A stretch of 64,000 nt of DNA, from assembly GCA_002405875.1 (NCBI GenBank), contig DHMR01000036.1, positions 1-64,000 of the forward strand, in the 5' to 3' direction. A program made the translations under genes and the position numbers. Of this stretch, positions 9,649 to 17,285 are shown piece by piece. Under the pieces are notes generated by a model. The model was given only the letters and a program-made list of their open reading frames with translations. It searched no databases and was not told the DNA's origin. This DNA comes from a bacterium UBA4637. Lineage in GTDB: Bacteria > Bacteroidota > Bacteroidia > Bacteroidales > Bacteroidaceae. The stretch's first letter is position 1. Each line of letters starts with the position of its first letter.

Positions 9649-9679
9649 GAAATGCTTATTTGCGAAAATAAGAAATGCC
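9634..9679 (+). repeat. 23-nt tandem duplication spanning a stop codon
   Basis: Copies at 9634-9656 and 9657-9679 differ only in the last base. The first copy holds the last codons and TAA of the lipoprotein gene. Two further degenerate units (AAGAAATGCCCATTTCTTGA and AAGAAGTACCCATTTTTTGA) follow at about 9669-9717. Confidence 0.9.
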
Positions 9680-9722
9680 CATTTCTTGATAGATAAGAAG
9701 TACCCATTTTTTGATCAATAAT

Positions 9723-9757
9723 AAAAGACGGACTATCATGCGATAATCCGTCTTTTT
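9723..9757. terminator. Bidirectional terminator between convergent genes
   Basis: AAAAGACGGA and TCCGTCTTTTT form the outer stem and TATC/GATA the inner stem around an ATGC loop. T tracts flank both sides, serving the plus-strand lipoprotein gene and the minus-strand gene ending at 9774. Confidence 0.75.
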
Positions 9758-9773
9758 AATAGGTGTATGCCAT

Positions 9774-10217
9774 TTACTTAATCAATTCTTCCAAGAAAGA
9801 GTCGAGATCCTCATCGAGATTCTCCATCAGTTCACCACCCACAATAATAGTGTCGTCGTCGGCCAGGTAAAGTTCTCCGATATGTTCCTTGTCGTCATCT
9901 TCCAAGACAAAACTGTATGGCTTGAGAATGCCTAAGTTGTCCACAATATCGCTGTTCTTGCGAAGAATATCACGAAGAATCCTCTCTACCTCTGGATAGA
10001 AGTTCTCATCCTTGCTGTCTATCCATTGCTCTACGACACAACGTGTAATCTCCTGGTCATCATCATCGAAAGCCAACAATTCTCCGCTGTCTTGTGACAC
10101 TCTGACATGAATGTCGGTGAGAAGAGAAGTGTCATCGATTTCTGAAGAAGGGAATTTTTGAGCGATTTTCTTAATGAAGCGCTCGATTTGCTGTGTGGTT
10201 TGTTCTGTTATTTCCAT
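9774..10217 (-). CDS. Acidic conserved-type protein, unknown function
   Basis: 147 aa, not recognised. It has no signal peptide or membrane helix, is strongly acidic (runs such as DDDDQE and DEDLDSFLEEL), and looks like a compact soluble alpha/beta protein with a helical N-terminus (residues 1-20). Start at ATG 10215-10217. It stands alone between a convergent terminator and the 6S-like RNA gene and shares no obvious operon. Confidence 0.7.
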   Translation of the reverse strand: MEITEQTTQQIERFIKKIAQKFPSSEIDDTSLLTDIHVRVSQDSGELLAFDDDDQEITRCVVEQWIDSKDENFYPEVERILRDILRKNSDIVDNLGILKPYSFVLEDDDKEHIGELYLADDDTIIVGGELMENLDEDLDSFLEELIK

Positions 10218-10252
10218 GCCGTACTTATTAGACTTATATCATGTTTGGAAGA

Positions 10253-10452
10253 TAAAAAGAAAGGGACGCTCGATGATGTGATGAAACTCCGAACTTTTCA
10301 CAAGTTTGAGAGCTCTCCGTCTTTGTAATCCACTGGCTTTGCAGCTTAGTTGCGGAAATGCAGTTTATGTGGCCCGCCATTGGCAAGAGAAGTCTTCTCG
10401 GTTTCACGATTTAATTTGAAGAGTAACCCGATCGAATCGACACGCCCCTTAT
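10253..10452 (-). ncRNA. ssrS: About 200-nt structured RNA, candidate 6S RNA
   Basis: No convincing protein reads through this stretch, yet it has a full promoter and paired ends. The 5' arm (10450-10436) begins AAGGGGCGUGUCGAU and pairs with the 3' arm AUCGAGCGUCCCUU (10274-10261) in about 13 pairs with one bulge, followed by UUUCUUUUU as a terminator-like tail. An inner stem is closed by CCAC and GUGG around 10330-10372, with less paired sequence between, which recalls the bubble of 6S RNA. Length also fits 6S (180-200 nt), which binds RNA polymerase. It could instead be a Bacteroidales-specific RNA family; tmRNA, RNase P and SRP hallmarks are absent. Ends are estimated. Confidence 0.55.
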
Positions 10453-10458
10453 ATTTTG

Positions 10459-10490
10459 CAAAGGTAGTGCTTTCTGTTGACACTGCCAAA
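10459..10490 (-). promoter_or_regulatory. Promoter of the structured RNA (TTTG-N20-TACCTTTG)
   Basis: On the minus strand TTTG (10490-10487) and TACCTTTG (10466-10459) are 20 nt apart, one of the best promoter matches in the window. It starts transcription at about 10450-10453, exactly where the RNA's paired 5' end begins. The DNA behind it (10491-10620) is T-rich with no gene. Confidence 0.8.
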
Positions 10491-10630
10491 TATTTTTGCC
10501 TCTTTTTTCTAAATATTTTTTCTTTTGTACTTCCGGAATACTTCTTTTACACTTTCGAAATATTTCTTTTCTTACTTTCGATGTGTTTTCTTTTCTGCGT
10601 GCTTCTAGTTTATGATGTTTGAGGGCCTTT

Positions 10631-11260
10631 TCATGAAAGCTCTTTCCATATCTTCTCGAAATGCTGGCGAAGTAAATTCTTGTTCTCGATGATGTTTCTC
10701 AGTTCTCTGAGCGCCTTTTCGTTGGGTGAGTTAGAAATCCAAAGCTTGAGGTATCCGCTATTGGAGTATTTCTCATCCATGTGCGCAGCAAATCGCTCCC
10801 ATTGTGCTTCTTTGTCTTTTTCGGGATAGTTTTCCTTGCCAAACTGAATGGCTCTGAGGAATATCTCATGTACTTCTATGTCGCGGTCAGCTTCAGCCAC
10901 AATCTTGCCGTAGATGCTGCGAGGCTGGCGGCTTGAGGATGCACGGTGGTCTTCTACGGCTTCCTTCATAATCTTCAGTTGGTCCGGAGTAAACCATTTC
11001 TTCAACCTTGCATCCGCTATGAGTATTTTACCGCTAGTGAGGTGGTGTATGGCTCTTGGCCCTTCCATGCCTAAGTCATGGTATGCAGCTATGACGTATG
11101 CCATATCAATGTCGGCACCGGTGACTTGAGCCAACTGCAAGGAGTTTTTGATGACTCGATTGACATGTCTTAGACCATGACTCTCACCAAAGGCGGTGTA
11201 ACGTGGAAGTATTTGTTGTTCCACAAATTCCATGATTTCTAAGCTAACTCTTTGTTTCAT
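10631..11260 (-). CDS. HD-domain phosphohydrolase
   Basis: 209 aa, soluble. The metal-binding HD superfamily pattern is visible: His in ESHGLRHVNRV (near residue 28), HD in AAYHDLG (near 61), and a later Asp in AEADRD. Such proteins hydrolyse nucleotides or other phosphate esters; the substrate cannot be told from the sequence. It lies 28 nt behind menA on the same strand, probably as the last gene of a run starting with the DUF4468 or porin genes, though nothing ties its job to theirs. Confidence 0.85.
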   Translation of the reverse strand: MKQRVSLEIMEFVEQQILPRYTAFGESHGLRHVNRVIKNSLQLAQVTGADIDMAYVIAAYHDLGMEGPRAIHHLTSGKILIADARLKKWFTPDQLKIMKEAVEDHRASSSRQPRSIYGKIVAEADRDIEVHEIFLRAIQFGKENYPEKDKEAQWERFAAHMDEKYSNSGYLKLWISNSPNEKALRELRNIIENKNLLRQHFEKIWKELS

Positions 11261-11288
11261 AATAGTTCCTCCTAAATTTCAAAATGAT

Positions 11289-12317
11289 TTAATGGGTCGT
11301 TTGACAAAACGGCAAGACGGATAGTATGGCAAGAAAAGATAGAATGCCAAATACAAAGATGTTGCGCGCTGTCATTCCCAATACCTGGTTGAGTTCTCTT
11401 CCTCGATCGATTCTGAACATCCTTTGGTATGTCTGCCTATGTAGGAAGGCATAGATGATATAGACCAAATAGGTTGGCAAGATAACTCCTACGCTGTATT
11501 GGTCCTTGAACAGAGTGACACACATGATCGCTATTCCGAAGAAACCTAGGTGCTGGTATACCCAACGGGAGTTCTTTTTCCCGATTCTGACTACCAATGT
11601 ATTCTTGTGGTTCTTCCTGTCGTTGTCGATGTCCCGATAATTGTTGACCATGAGTAGCGTGTCTACGACCAATCCGCAAGCGATGGATGCTAGAATAACA
11701 CTGTCGGTAGGCATCTTGATAGGAGTGGGCATACATATATAATAGGTGCAACATACTGGTATGACCCCGAAGAAAATCAGGACAAGAACGTCACCTAAGC
11801 CATGGTAGCTGAATACCGTGGTATATAGAAAGCAAAATACGACACAGGCTAATCCCACGATGATCATTTCCAATCCGCCAAAGAGAATAAGAGGTAAGCC
11901 GACGAAACATCCCAGGATGGATGTGAAGGCGATGGCCCATCTCATGGCTCTTGGTGTCACCCAACCCTCGGCGCAGGCTCTTTTCGGTCCTAGGCGTGTC
12001 TCGTCATCATTGCCATGTTTGTAGTCAAAGTAGTCGTTGATGAAATTGGAGTTGATTTGCATCACCCAAGCGAACAACAAGCATAGTAGCCCCGGCAGCC
12101 AATGGTAATTTCTTTCGACCAAGAATTCCATTTTCTCCTGTCCCGTGTATAAGAGGTCTCTTGGTATGATGACTTTCCAGCCTTCTCCGTACATGAGGAT
12201 TCGCCGGATGGCGAAGGCTATGCCTATCATCACCGGTACGGTGGCTGCTGACAGCGTCTTGGGACGGGCAGCCAAGTACCAAGCTTTGAGCGAGTTTGTC
12301 TTTATTTCTTGTGTCAT
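11289..12317 (-). CDS. menA: 1,4-dihydroxy-2-naphthoate polyprenyltransferase MenA
   Basis: Integral membrane UbiA-family prenyltransferase of 342 aa that attaches the polyprenyl tail in menaquinone synthesis, needed for the anaerobic respiratory chain of Bacteroidales. The first Asp-rich motif reads NDYFDYKHGNDDETR and the second NNYRDIDNDRKNHKNT, both at the expected places, with eight or so hydrophobic helices. The loop at residues 30-60 is a bit longer than usual. It follows the porin gene by 42 nt and precedes the HD gene by 28 nt. Confidence 0.92.
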   Translation of the reverse strand: MTQEIKTNSLKAWYLAARPKTLSAATVPVMIGIAFAIRRILMYGEGWKVIIPRDLLYTGQEKMEFLVERNYHWLPGLLCLLFAWVMQINSNFINDYFDYKHGNDDETRLGPKRACAEGWVTPRAMRWAIAFTSILGCFVGLPLILFGGLEMIIVGLACVVFCFLYTTVFSYHGLGDVLVLIFFGVIPVCCTYYICMPTPIKMPTDSVILASIACGLVVDTLLMVNNYRDIDNDRKNHKNTLVVRIGKKNSRWVYQHLGFFGIAIMCVTLFKDQYSVGVILPTYLVYIIYAFLHRQTYQRMFRIDRGRELNQVLGMTARNIFVFGILSFLAILSVLPFCQTTH

Positions 12318-12359
12318 AGTTAGTTGTTTTTTATGCTCCTGTTCTTCCCATTCGTTGGC

Positions 12360-14702
12360 TTAGTTGAAGAAATTCCAGCTGACACCCATTCTGAATATTC
12401 TACTGTTAAGAGGGTAGTGCGGGGTGAGGAAATAGTTTTTGTCGCCTTGTCCTGCATTGATGTGACTCATCATCACAAAGAATCGTGTATGCTTGATGTG
12501 AACATTGGCGTAAGCGTTGACAATCGGGTAGTTTCCTACCTTCACGTTGTTCTCACCATTGCCTTGTACTACATATTGTCCCATGTATGGGGAATAGTCA
12601 GGTGCCTCGTAACTGGTGAAATAGCGAGCGTCTGCCCCTAGGTCGATGTTCAGCACCTTTGCTACACGAAACTTGATATATAAGTTGGTGTAGATGTTTA
12701 AGTCTGGCACAGGAATCACCTCTTGGTTGCTGGAATGTTGGTAGGTGATCACATTTTCCCAGTTAAGGATTCCTAAACGGAAGTTTTGTTCTAATTGGGC
12801 TGTGAGCATATTGATGGCTCCTGAGTTTTGCAAAGGGGTCACTGTCACACCTGTGCGCAAGCCTGCCTCCGTGACGGTATATGACTGGCTGAGATAGGTG
12901 TAATTCTTGATTTCATCCACAGCTACACGTAGGGTAGTGTTGGTCTTGGCGAAATTCAATGTGCCCATGATGCGGGTATGGATAATCTTGTCAAGACTGT
13001 TCTCCCACCACAGGTGTCGTGAGTGGTAGTTGCGATAGTAGAATGATGGATTTTCTCGGTGGAAGAAACCATCACCTCGGATGGTCAACGTGTCTCCTAA
13101 GAAGGGTACGTTCAAATCTACACTACCGTCGATGGCAAGAGTTCCGGCATCTTCTCCAACAATTCCTATTTCTGCCAATGCATTGTAATGGAGCAGTTTG
13201 CCTTGCTGCTTGCTGAGCTGTCCACCTACACTCAAAGTATGCTCATTGTATTTTTGGAAACCACCTTCCATGTCTGGTAGCTCGAAGTGTCGCATGTCGT
13301 AGCTGGCAAAAGCTTTCAAGCCTGCCTTCGCCCACTTGCTGAATCCTTCGAGCGTGGCTAGTGCAAAGGTATTCTTCAACTCCCAATGGCGTGTCTTGTC
13401 AAAGATGGAATCGCCGGTGAGCTTGCCGGCTGTATAGTATTCGTTGAGATAGTAGTCGGCAGGTGTCTCGTAAGCCTCGTAGATACGTGTATAGTTGTCG
13501 AACTTCAATGTGTGGATGAAACTTGTTACAGGTACATACTCTGTCTTGTAAAACATCGAGTCTTCCTTTGCTTTCTTTTGCTGGGCTATCAGACTGTCGG
13601 CGGCAGCTTTTCCATTGACAGCTAGGCGAGTCGAATCTGACGCAACGGTTTTTTGGGTGTCCAAAGCGGGTTCGTTACCTGCTATCTTGGCATTGTCAGG
13701 ACGCCCTGAATATTTTCTTGCGTTTGCTTTGTCGAAAGCTTTCTCGTCGAACTTTTTGCCTTCTCGCTTGGCTTGCTTTCTTGCCTCATCTTTGGCATCG
13801 CTCTCCGCATTCTCCTTTTGTGACTCCATGGCAAATTTCTTAGCCTTGATTTCTTCTTCTGTCATGCGAACTTTTCGGTTGAAACCGATGTTGTAGCGAT
13901 GGGAGAGAAATATATGTTGGTTGTCATTTCGGTTCCAGTTCTTTTCCAATACCGTCGGTATCTCATTCTCGCTGAAACTTTCCTGGAAGATTTCTGGATG
14001 CTTGATGTAGTCATCGTTGCTGATACCACCATTCTCCGTTACTTTCTGGTGAAGAGTGGTGAAAAGAAAATGTGCTTGGTAGCGGTCGCCCAGGAAAGAA
14101 GCCCACATCGTGTATTTGAAGTGACTAGTGCTCTGTGCGTTATAGTAACCTCTACCGTATTTATAGTCAAACTTAAATCCGGCGCCCAGTCTCTTGTTAG
14201 CATTGACGGCGAAGAATGCCCTGAAGTCATCCTCTCCATTCGTTCGGTCACCACAGGAATTGAGGGTCACATTGGTAAAAGGCGAGTAGGTGTTGGTGAA
14301 GTGAAAGTCGCTGACAGGCGTATTCACGTAAGAGTATGGCTCGCTAAAGATAAAGTTTCCTTGTGTGTTACGTCTGTCAATGAAGATGCGCCCGATGCGT
14401 GGAGAACCCATGTTGCCCAAGGTATTGTACTCTCCCCGAATTCCTTCGGTGAAAGTTGTATTCATATACATGTGCTGCAAAGTATCGACGGTGGCTTCTT
14501 GACGGTCACCAAACTTTTCGTCTACCGTCCATACTTTGATTCCCTTGGGAATCTTTTGGTTGGATCCTAGGGAATCGGGACTTAAATTTCGGGATGAAGC
14601 TGGTCGGAAATCGCCGTCTTCGTTGAGGGAGTTAAAATCGGTTTGTGCTGCAACTGGGATAGTTGCAGCACAAATCAATAGGGTTGCTAATATTTTTTTC
14701 AT
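12360..14702 (-). CDS. Putative porin (Porin_10-like outer membrane beta-barrel)
   Basis: 780 aa with a signal peptide ending AAQ and a long series of alternating amphipathic strands, as in the Bacteroidota putative porin family; it ends in an aromatic-rich strand (GVSWNFFN), which fits outer membrane insertion. Between strands lies a very charged stretch of about 100 residues (roughly 290-385, rich in Lys, Glu and Ala with QKENAESDAKDEARKQAKR) that looks like a coiled or disordered loop rather than barrel. A degenerate 24-nt repeat lies just upstream of the start. The cargo is unknown. Confidence 0.85.
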   Translation of the reverse strand: MKKILATLLICAATIPVAAQTDFNSLNEDGDFRPASSRNLSPDSLGSNQKIPKGIKVWTVDEKFGDRQEATVDTLQHMYMNTTFTEGIRGEYNTLGNMGSPRIGRIFIDRRNTQGNFIFSEPYSYVNTPVSDFHFTNTYSPFTNVTLNSCGDRTNGEDDFRAFFAVNANKRLGAGFKFDYKYGRGYYNAQSTSHFKYTMWASFLGDRYQAHFLFTTLHQKVTENGGISNDDYIKHPEIFQESFSENEIPTVLEKNWNRNDNQHIFLSHRYNIGFNRKVRMTEEEIKAKKFAMESQKENAESDAKDEARKQAKREGKKFDEKAFDKANARKYSGRPDNAKIAGNEPALDTQKTVASDSTRLAVNGKAAADSLIAQQKKAKEDSMFYKTEYVPVTSFIHTLKFDNYTRIYEAYETPADYYLNEYYTAGKLTGDSIFDKTRHWELKNTFALATLEGFSKWAKAGLKAFASYDMRHFELPDMEGGFQKYNEHTLSVGGQLSKQQGKLLHYNALAEIGIVGEDAGTLAIDGSVDLNVPFLGDTLTIRGDGFFHRENPSFYYRNYHSRHLWWENSLDKIIHTRIMGTLNFAKTNTTLRVAVDEIKNYTYLSQSYTVTEAGLRTGVTVTPLQNSGAINMLTAQLEQNFRLGILNWENVITYQHSSNQEVIPVPDLNIYTNLYIKFRVAKVLNIDLGADARYFTSYEAPDYSPYMGQYVVQGNGENNVKVGNYPIVNAYANVHIKHTRFFVMMSHINAGQGDKNYFLTPHYPLNSRIFRMGVSWNFFN

Positions 14703-14707
14703 TCTAC

Positions 14708-14755
14708 TTATCTTTCGGAGAATACTTCTTGTTATCTTTCGGAGACTATTTCTTG
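14708..14755 (-). repeat. 24-nt tandem duplication spanning a stop codon
   Basis: Two adjacent 24-nt copies (14732-14755 and 14708-14731) share the core TTATCTTTCGGAGA with a few changes elsewhere. The upstream copy contains the last codons and stop of the 113-aa gene; the second fills the gap to the porin start. Confidence 0.85.
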
Positions 14756-15087
14756 AATAGTCGCAAACATACTTCTGCTATCTTGAAAGCTACACCTATA
14801 AGAAGTATGACTATACTCAATGTCTGCAAGTCGGTTTGTGTCCATAAAATCAAACCGATGATGGCCAACACCATGAAAAGAATGTTCAGTGTGTTTCTTA
14901 CCTTGAACATTTTGTCTCTTCCGTTGTAATCGATCAGCCTTCGCTGACGGTGTTCAGGGCGTACTGCATAACTGGTCGGAGCCTGTTGCTCTTCGGTATG
15001 TTTTGCATACTCGGTCTGTTGGTCTTGTTCCTTTTGGCTTGTATGAGTCTCGTCGATTCCTTGTTCTTTGTTTTCTTCCTGAATCAT
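14746..15087 (-). CDS. Small two-helix membrane protein, unknown function
   Basis: 113 aa, not recognised. The first 60 residues are hydrophilic and Gln/Glu-rich, followed by two membrane helices (about residues 65-83 and 88-106) and a Lys-rich end. The N-terminal part is likely cytoplasmic. It sits between the DUF4468 gene (49 nt upstream) and the porin (43 nt downstream) and may be in the same transcript. Confidence 0.7.
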   Translation of the reverse strand: MIQEENKEQGIDETHTSQKEQDQQTEYAKHTEEQQAPTSYAVRPEHRQRRLIDYNGRDKMFKVRNTLNILFMVLAIIGLILWTQTDLQTLSIVILLIGVAFKIAEVCLRLFKK

Positions 15088-15136
15088 ATCGTTTGATGCT
15101 AAAAGATTTCTAATTTTTCAGAATCATAGCTTTGGC

Positions 15137-16120
15137 TTATTGTTTAAGCAAAGCCTTGATGTCGCTGAATATTTGATCCTTACGGTCAATTGTACCTTTG
15201 CGGAATTTGCCGAAAATCTTGGCAAGATCATTCTTCTTCTTAGTAAGTGCCACCTTGTCAGAAATGACGTTCTCTGCAGCTTCCTTGAATCCTGTGCTTC
15301 TGCCTTCCTCGTAATTGAAGGTGATGCGAGTCATGGTAAGTTCCAATGAATTGTCGGCAATCTTAGCTACTAGCTGGTACTTCATCTCAGTCCTGTCGAG
15401 CGAGATGAATGAGGCGTTGAATACGAGCCATTCATCCATCATGTTGGCGATGACATGTTCACTTGGGTTCACCAATGCTACTCGGCTTGCAATATTGTTC
15501 TTGTTTTGCGTCAAGTCATTGAAGTATTTGTAAACGATGTCGTAAATTTGTTGGGCAGACTTGCCGTTGGCATCTGTCTTGAGATTAAACTCGATTTTGC
15601 CTTCAGCGTTGGTCGTTACCGCACCTGTTAGGTATTTAGGATCCTTTTTGAGAACAACACCATTGGAAAGTTTTTCTACCTTCTTGTTTTCTACTTTTTT
15701 TTCTGCGACAGGTACCACCCATCCTGAGTTGGAAGAATTGCCGTTGGCTGAGTTCGTTTTTTCAGCCTTGTTCTCTGCTGGGACATCAATGACTACAGGT
15801 TTTGAATCCTTGGCTGGAAGGGTGACAGGCTCGTTGGCTATGGATGGCTTCAGTTCTGAATCGTTTGATTCTTTCTGTTTCTGTTCTTCTTTTTTACTCT
15901 GTTTAGCTTCCTTCTTGAGCTTTTCAGCTTCAGCTTGCAATTTTTCAGCTTCAGCATTCAAACGAGCTGCTTCGGCTTGAATCTTGGCAGCTTCTACTGC
16001 TTTCTTTGCCTCTTCAAGACGCTTTTGAGCTTGTTCCAATTGCTGTTCAGGTGTCAGCACATTTTGTGCGGACAACGCTAGAGGTAAAAATAGAAGTATA
16101 GAGATAAATACCTTTTTCAT
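15137..16120 (-). CDS. DUF4468-type exported protein with coiled coil
   Basis: 327 aa with a signal peptide ending SAQ. Residues 24-88 form an Ala/Glu/Lys-rich coiled coil with repeats of the type AEAEKLQAEAEKLKKEA. A low-complexity linker follows, then from about residue 165 a globular domain typical of DUF4468 (the segment beginning NAEGKIEFNLKTDANGKSAQ, with the later ETRTVELTMTRI-like strands). Function of DUF4468 is not known; the location should be periplasmic. First gene of a minus-strand run leading to the porin, after the tRNA-Ser gene. Confidence 0.8.
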   Translation of the reverse strand: MKKVFISILLFLPLALSAQNVLTPEQQLEQAQKRLEEAKKAVEAAKIQAEAARLNAEAEKLQAEAEKLKKEAKQSKKEEQKQKESNDSELKPSIANEPVTLPAKDSKPVVIDVPAENKAEKTNSANGNSSNSGWVVPVAEKKVENKKVEKLSNGVVLKKDPKYLTGAVTTNAEGKIEFNLKTDANGKSAQQIYDIVYKYFNDLTQNKNNIASRVALVNPSEHVIANMMDEWLVFNASFISLDRTEMKYQLVAKIADNSLELTMTRITFNYEEGRSTGFKEAAENVISDKVALTKKKNDLAKIFGKFRKGTIDRKDQIFSDIKALLKQ

Positions 16121-16208
16121 GATGGTTTCATTTGTAGGGTTAGAATGAGAAGTGTCCTCATGATGAATGGTGAAAAACTTCTCGATTTACTTGTTTCTTA
16201 TTCGTTTG

Positions 16209-16297
16209 CGGAAGATGAGGGATTCAAACCCCCGATACCCAGAAGAGGGTATACCGGATTTCGAGTCCAGCGCATTCGGTCACTCTGCCAATCTTCC
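16209..16297 (-). tRNA. tRNA-Ser(CGA)
   Basis: On the minus strand the acceptor stem GGAAGAT pairs with ATCTTCC, with G as discriminator. The anticodon arm reads CTGGA-CTCGAAA-TCCGG, giving anticodon CGA (16263-16261), and there is a long variable arm (TATACCC...GGGTATC) as in class II serine tRNAs. The T arm is GGGGGTTTGAATCCCTC-like. CCA is not encoded. Confidence 0.95.
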
Positions 16298-16360
16298 AAT
16301 CTTTGTTGATGCTTAAGATTCTGGTTTACTGTTCTTGTCAACCTTGTTCTTAATTATTTG

Positions 16361-16391
16361 CAAAGATAGCACTTTTTGAGTTTACTGCAAA
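16361..16391 (-). promoter_or_regulatory. tRNA-Ser promoter (TTTG-N19-TATCTTTG)
   Basis: Minus-strand TATCTTTG at 16368-16361 with TTTG at 16391-16388. The transcript would carry about 57 nt of leader before the mature tRNA end. Confidence 0.65.
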
Positions 16392-16416
16392 ATATCTGTC
16401 GTATTTTTTAACTTTA

Positions 16417-17127
16417 TTAATACAAGGTGTGCCTGTTGATGAAGTCGATGACGACGTTCTTGTAGGATTCGGAGATGGGTATGCCGACTTCTCCATAGTA
16501 TATTTTTGCCTTGTCTGTATAATCGAACAAGTCAAAGTTAGCGATGAATGAGCGGTGGATTCTTCTGAACTTTCTTTTTGGCAAATGCTCTTCCAACTTA
16601 CGCATGTTCATCAGGGTTATGACGTTGTGCTTGTTGACTAGGTGAAATTTCACATAGTCTTTTACGCCTTCTATGTATAGGATGTCGTCGAAGTTGATTC
16701 GGATGGCCTTGTGATCGCTTTTGACAAACATGTAGCCATCACGCCGGATGGGGTCTGCCTCGTCCACATCACGCATATAGTTCTTGACACGCTCGACGCA
16801 TGCCTCGAAATTTTGGTAGTTGACGGGTTTCAGTAGATAGTCGAAACCACCTGACTTGTAACCGTCAATGGCATACTCGCTGAAGGCAGTAACAAAAACA
16901 ATGCGAGTCTTCTTCGGCAGAATCTTGGCTAATTCCAACCCACTTACTTGTTGCATACGGATCCCCATAAACAATAAGTCTATATTATTGCTTCGAAATG
17001 CAGCCATCGCATCAACAGCATCTGTAAAGCCTCCTATTAGATGTAGGTAGGAAACCTTGTTGACATGTTCTTTGAGTACATCGACTGATTCTTTGTCGTC
17101 ATCTACTATCGCACAATTAATAATCAT
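16417..17127 (-). CDS. LytTR-type response regulator with degenerate receiver
   Basis: 236 aa: receiver domain (1-120) and LytTR DNA-binding domain (about 130-236, with DDILYIEGVKDYVKFH and FRRIHRSFIANF). The receiver keeps the acidic pocket (Asp9-Asp11), the Thr of VFVTAF and the Lys of LLKPVN, but the phospho-acceptor Asp is replaced by Gly55 (IDLLFMGIRM; codon GGG), so normal Asp phosphorylation is not possible. No histidine kinase is next to it. It follows the exporter operon on the same strand past a strong terminator, so it probably has its own promoter. It may regulate by other means, or be losing function. Confidence 0.9.
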   Translation of the reverse strand: MIINCAIVDDDKESVDVLKEHVNKVSYLHLIGGFTDAVDAMAAFRSNNIDLLFMGIRMQQVSGLELAKILPKKTRIVFVTAFSEYAIDGYKSGGFDYLLKPVNYQNFEACVERVKNYMRDVDEADPIRRDGYMFVKSDHKAIRINFDDILYIEGVKDYVKFHLVNKHNVITLMNMRKLEEHLPKRKFRRIHRSFIANFDLFDYTDKAKIYYGEVGIPISESYKNVVIDFINRHTLY

Positions 17128-17174
17128 ATTACCTAGGTCTGTTTTTTACATTTTTATTACTTCCATTGTGGCAT

Positions 17175-17221
17175 GAAAAATGCCTTTGTTACGAATGTAA
17201 AACGTGACAAAGGCATTTTTA
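17175..17221 (-). terminator. Terminator of the exporter operon
   Basis: A perfect 14-bp stem (AAAAATGCCTTTGT with ACAAAGGCATTTTT) around a 17-nt loop lies 65 nt past the permease stop and before the LytTR gene. Confidence 0.8.
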
Positions 17222-17285
17222 TTGTACAAAAAACTACAAAAATGTAGTATCTATGCCAACTTTCCAGTGTGTCTATTGTGGAGGC

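Noticed and set aside
10253..10452. tmRNA or RNase P RNA as identity of the structured RNA
   Set aside because: The tRNA-like ends and tag frame of tmRNA and the conserved RNase P core are not there, and it is too short.
10350..10622. A 90-codon plus-strand frame over the structured RNA
   Set aside because: Its translation is low-complexity Phe/Leu-rich, and the DNA has a strong minus-strand promoter and paired ends instead.
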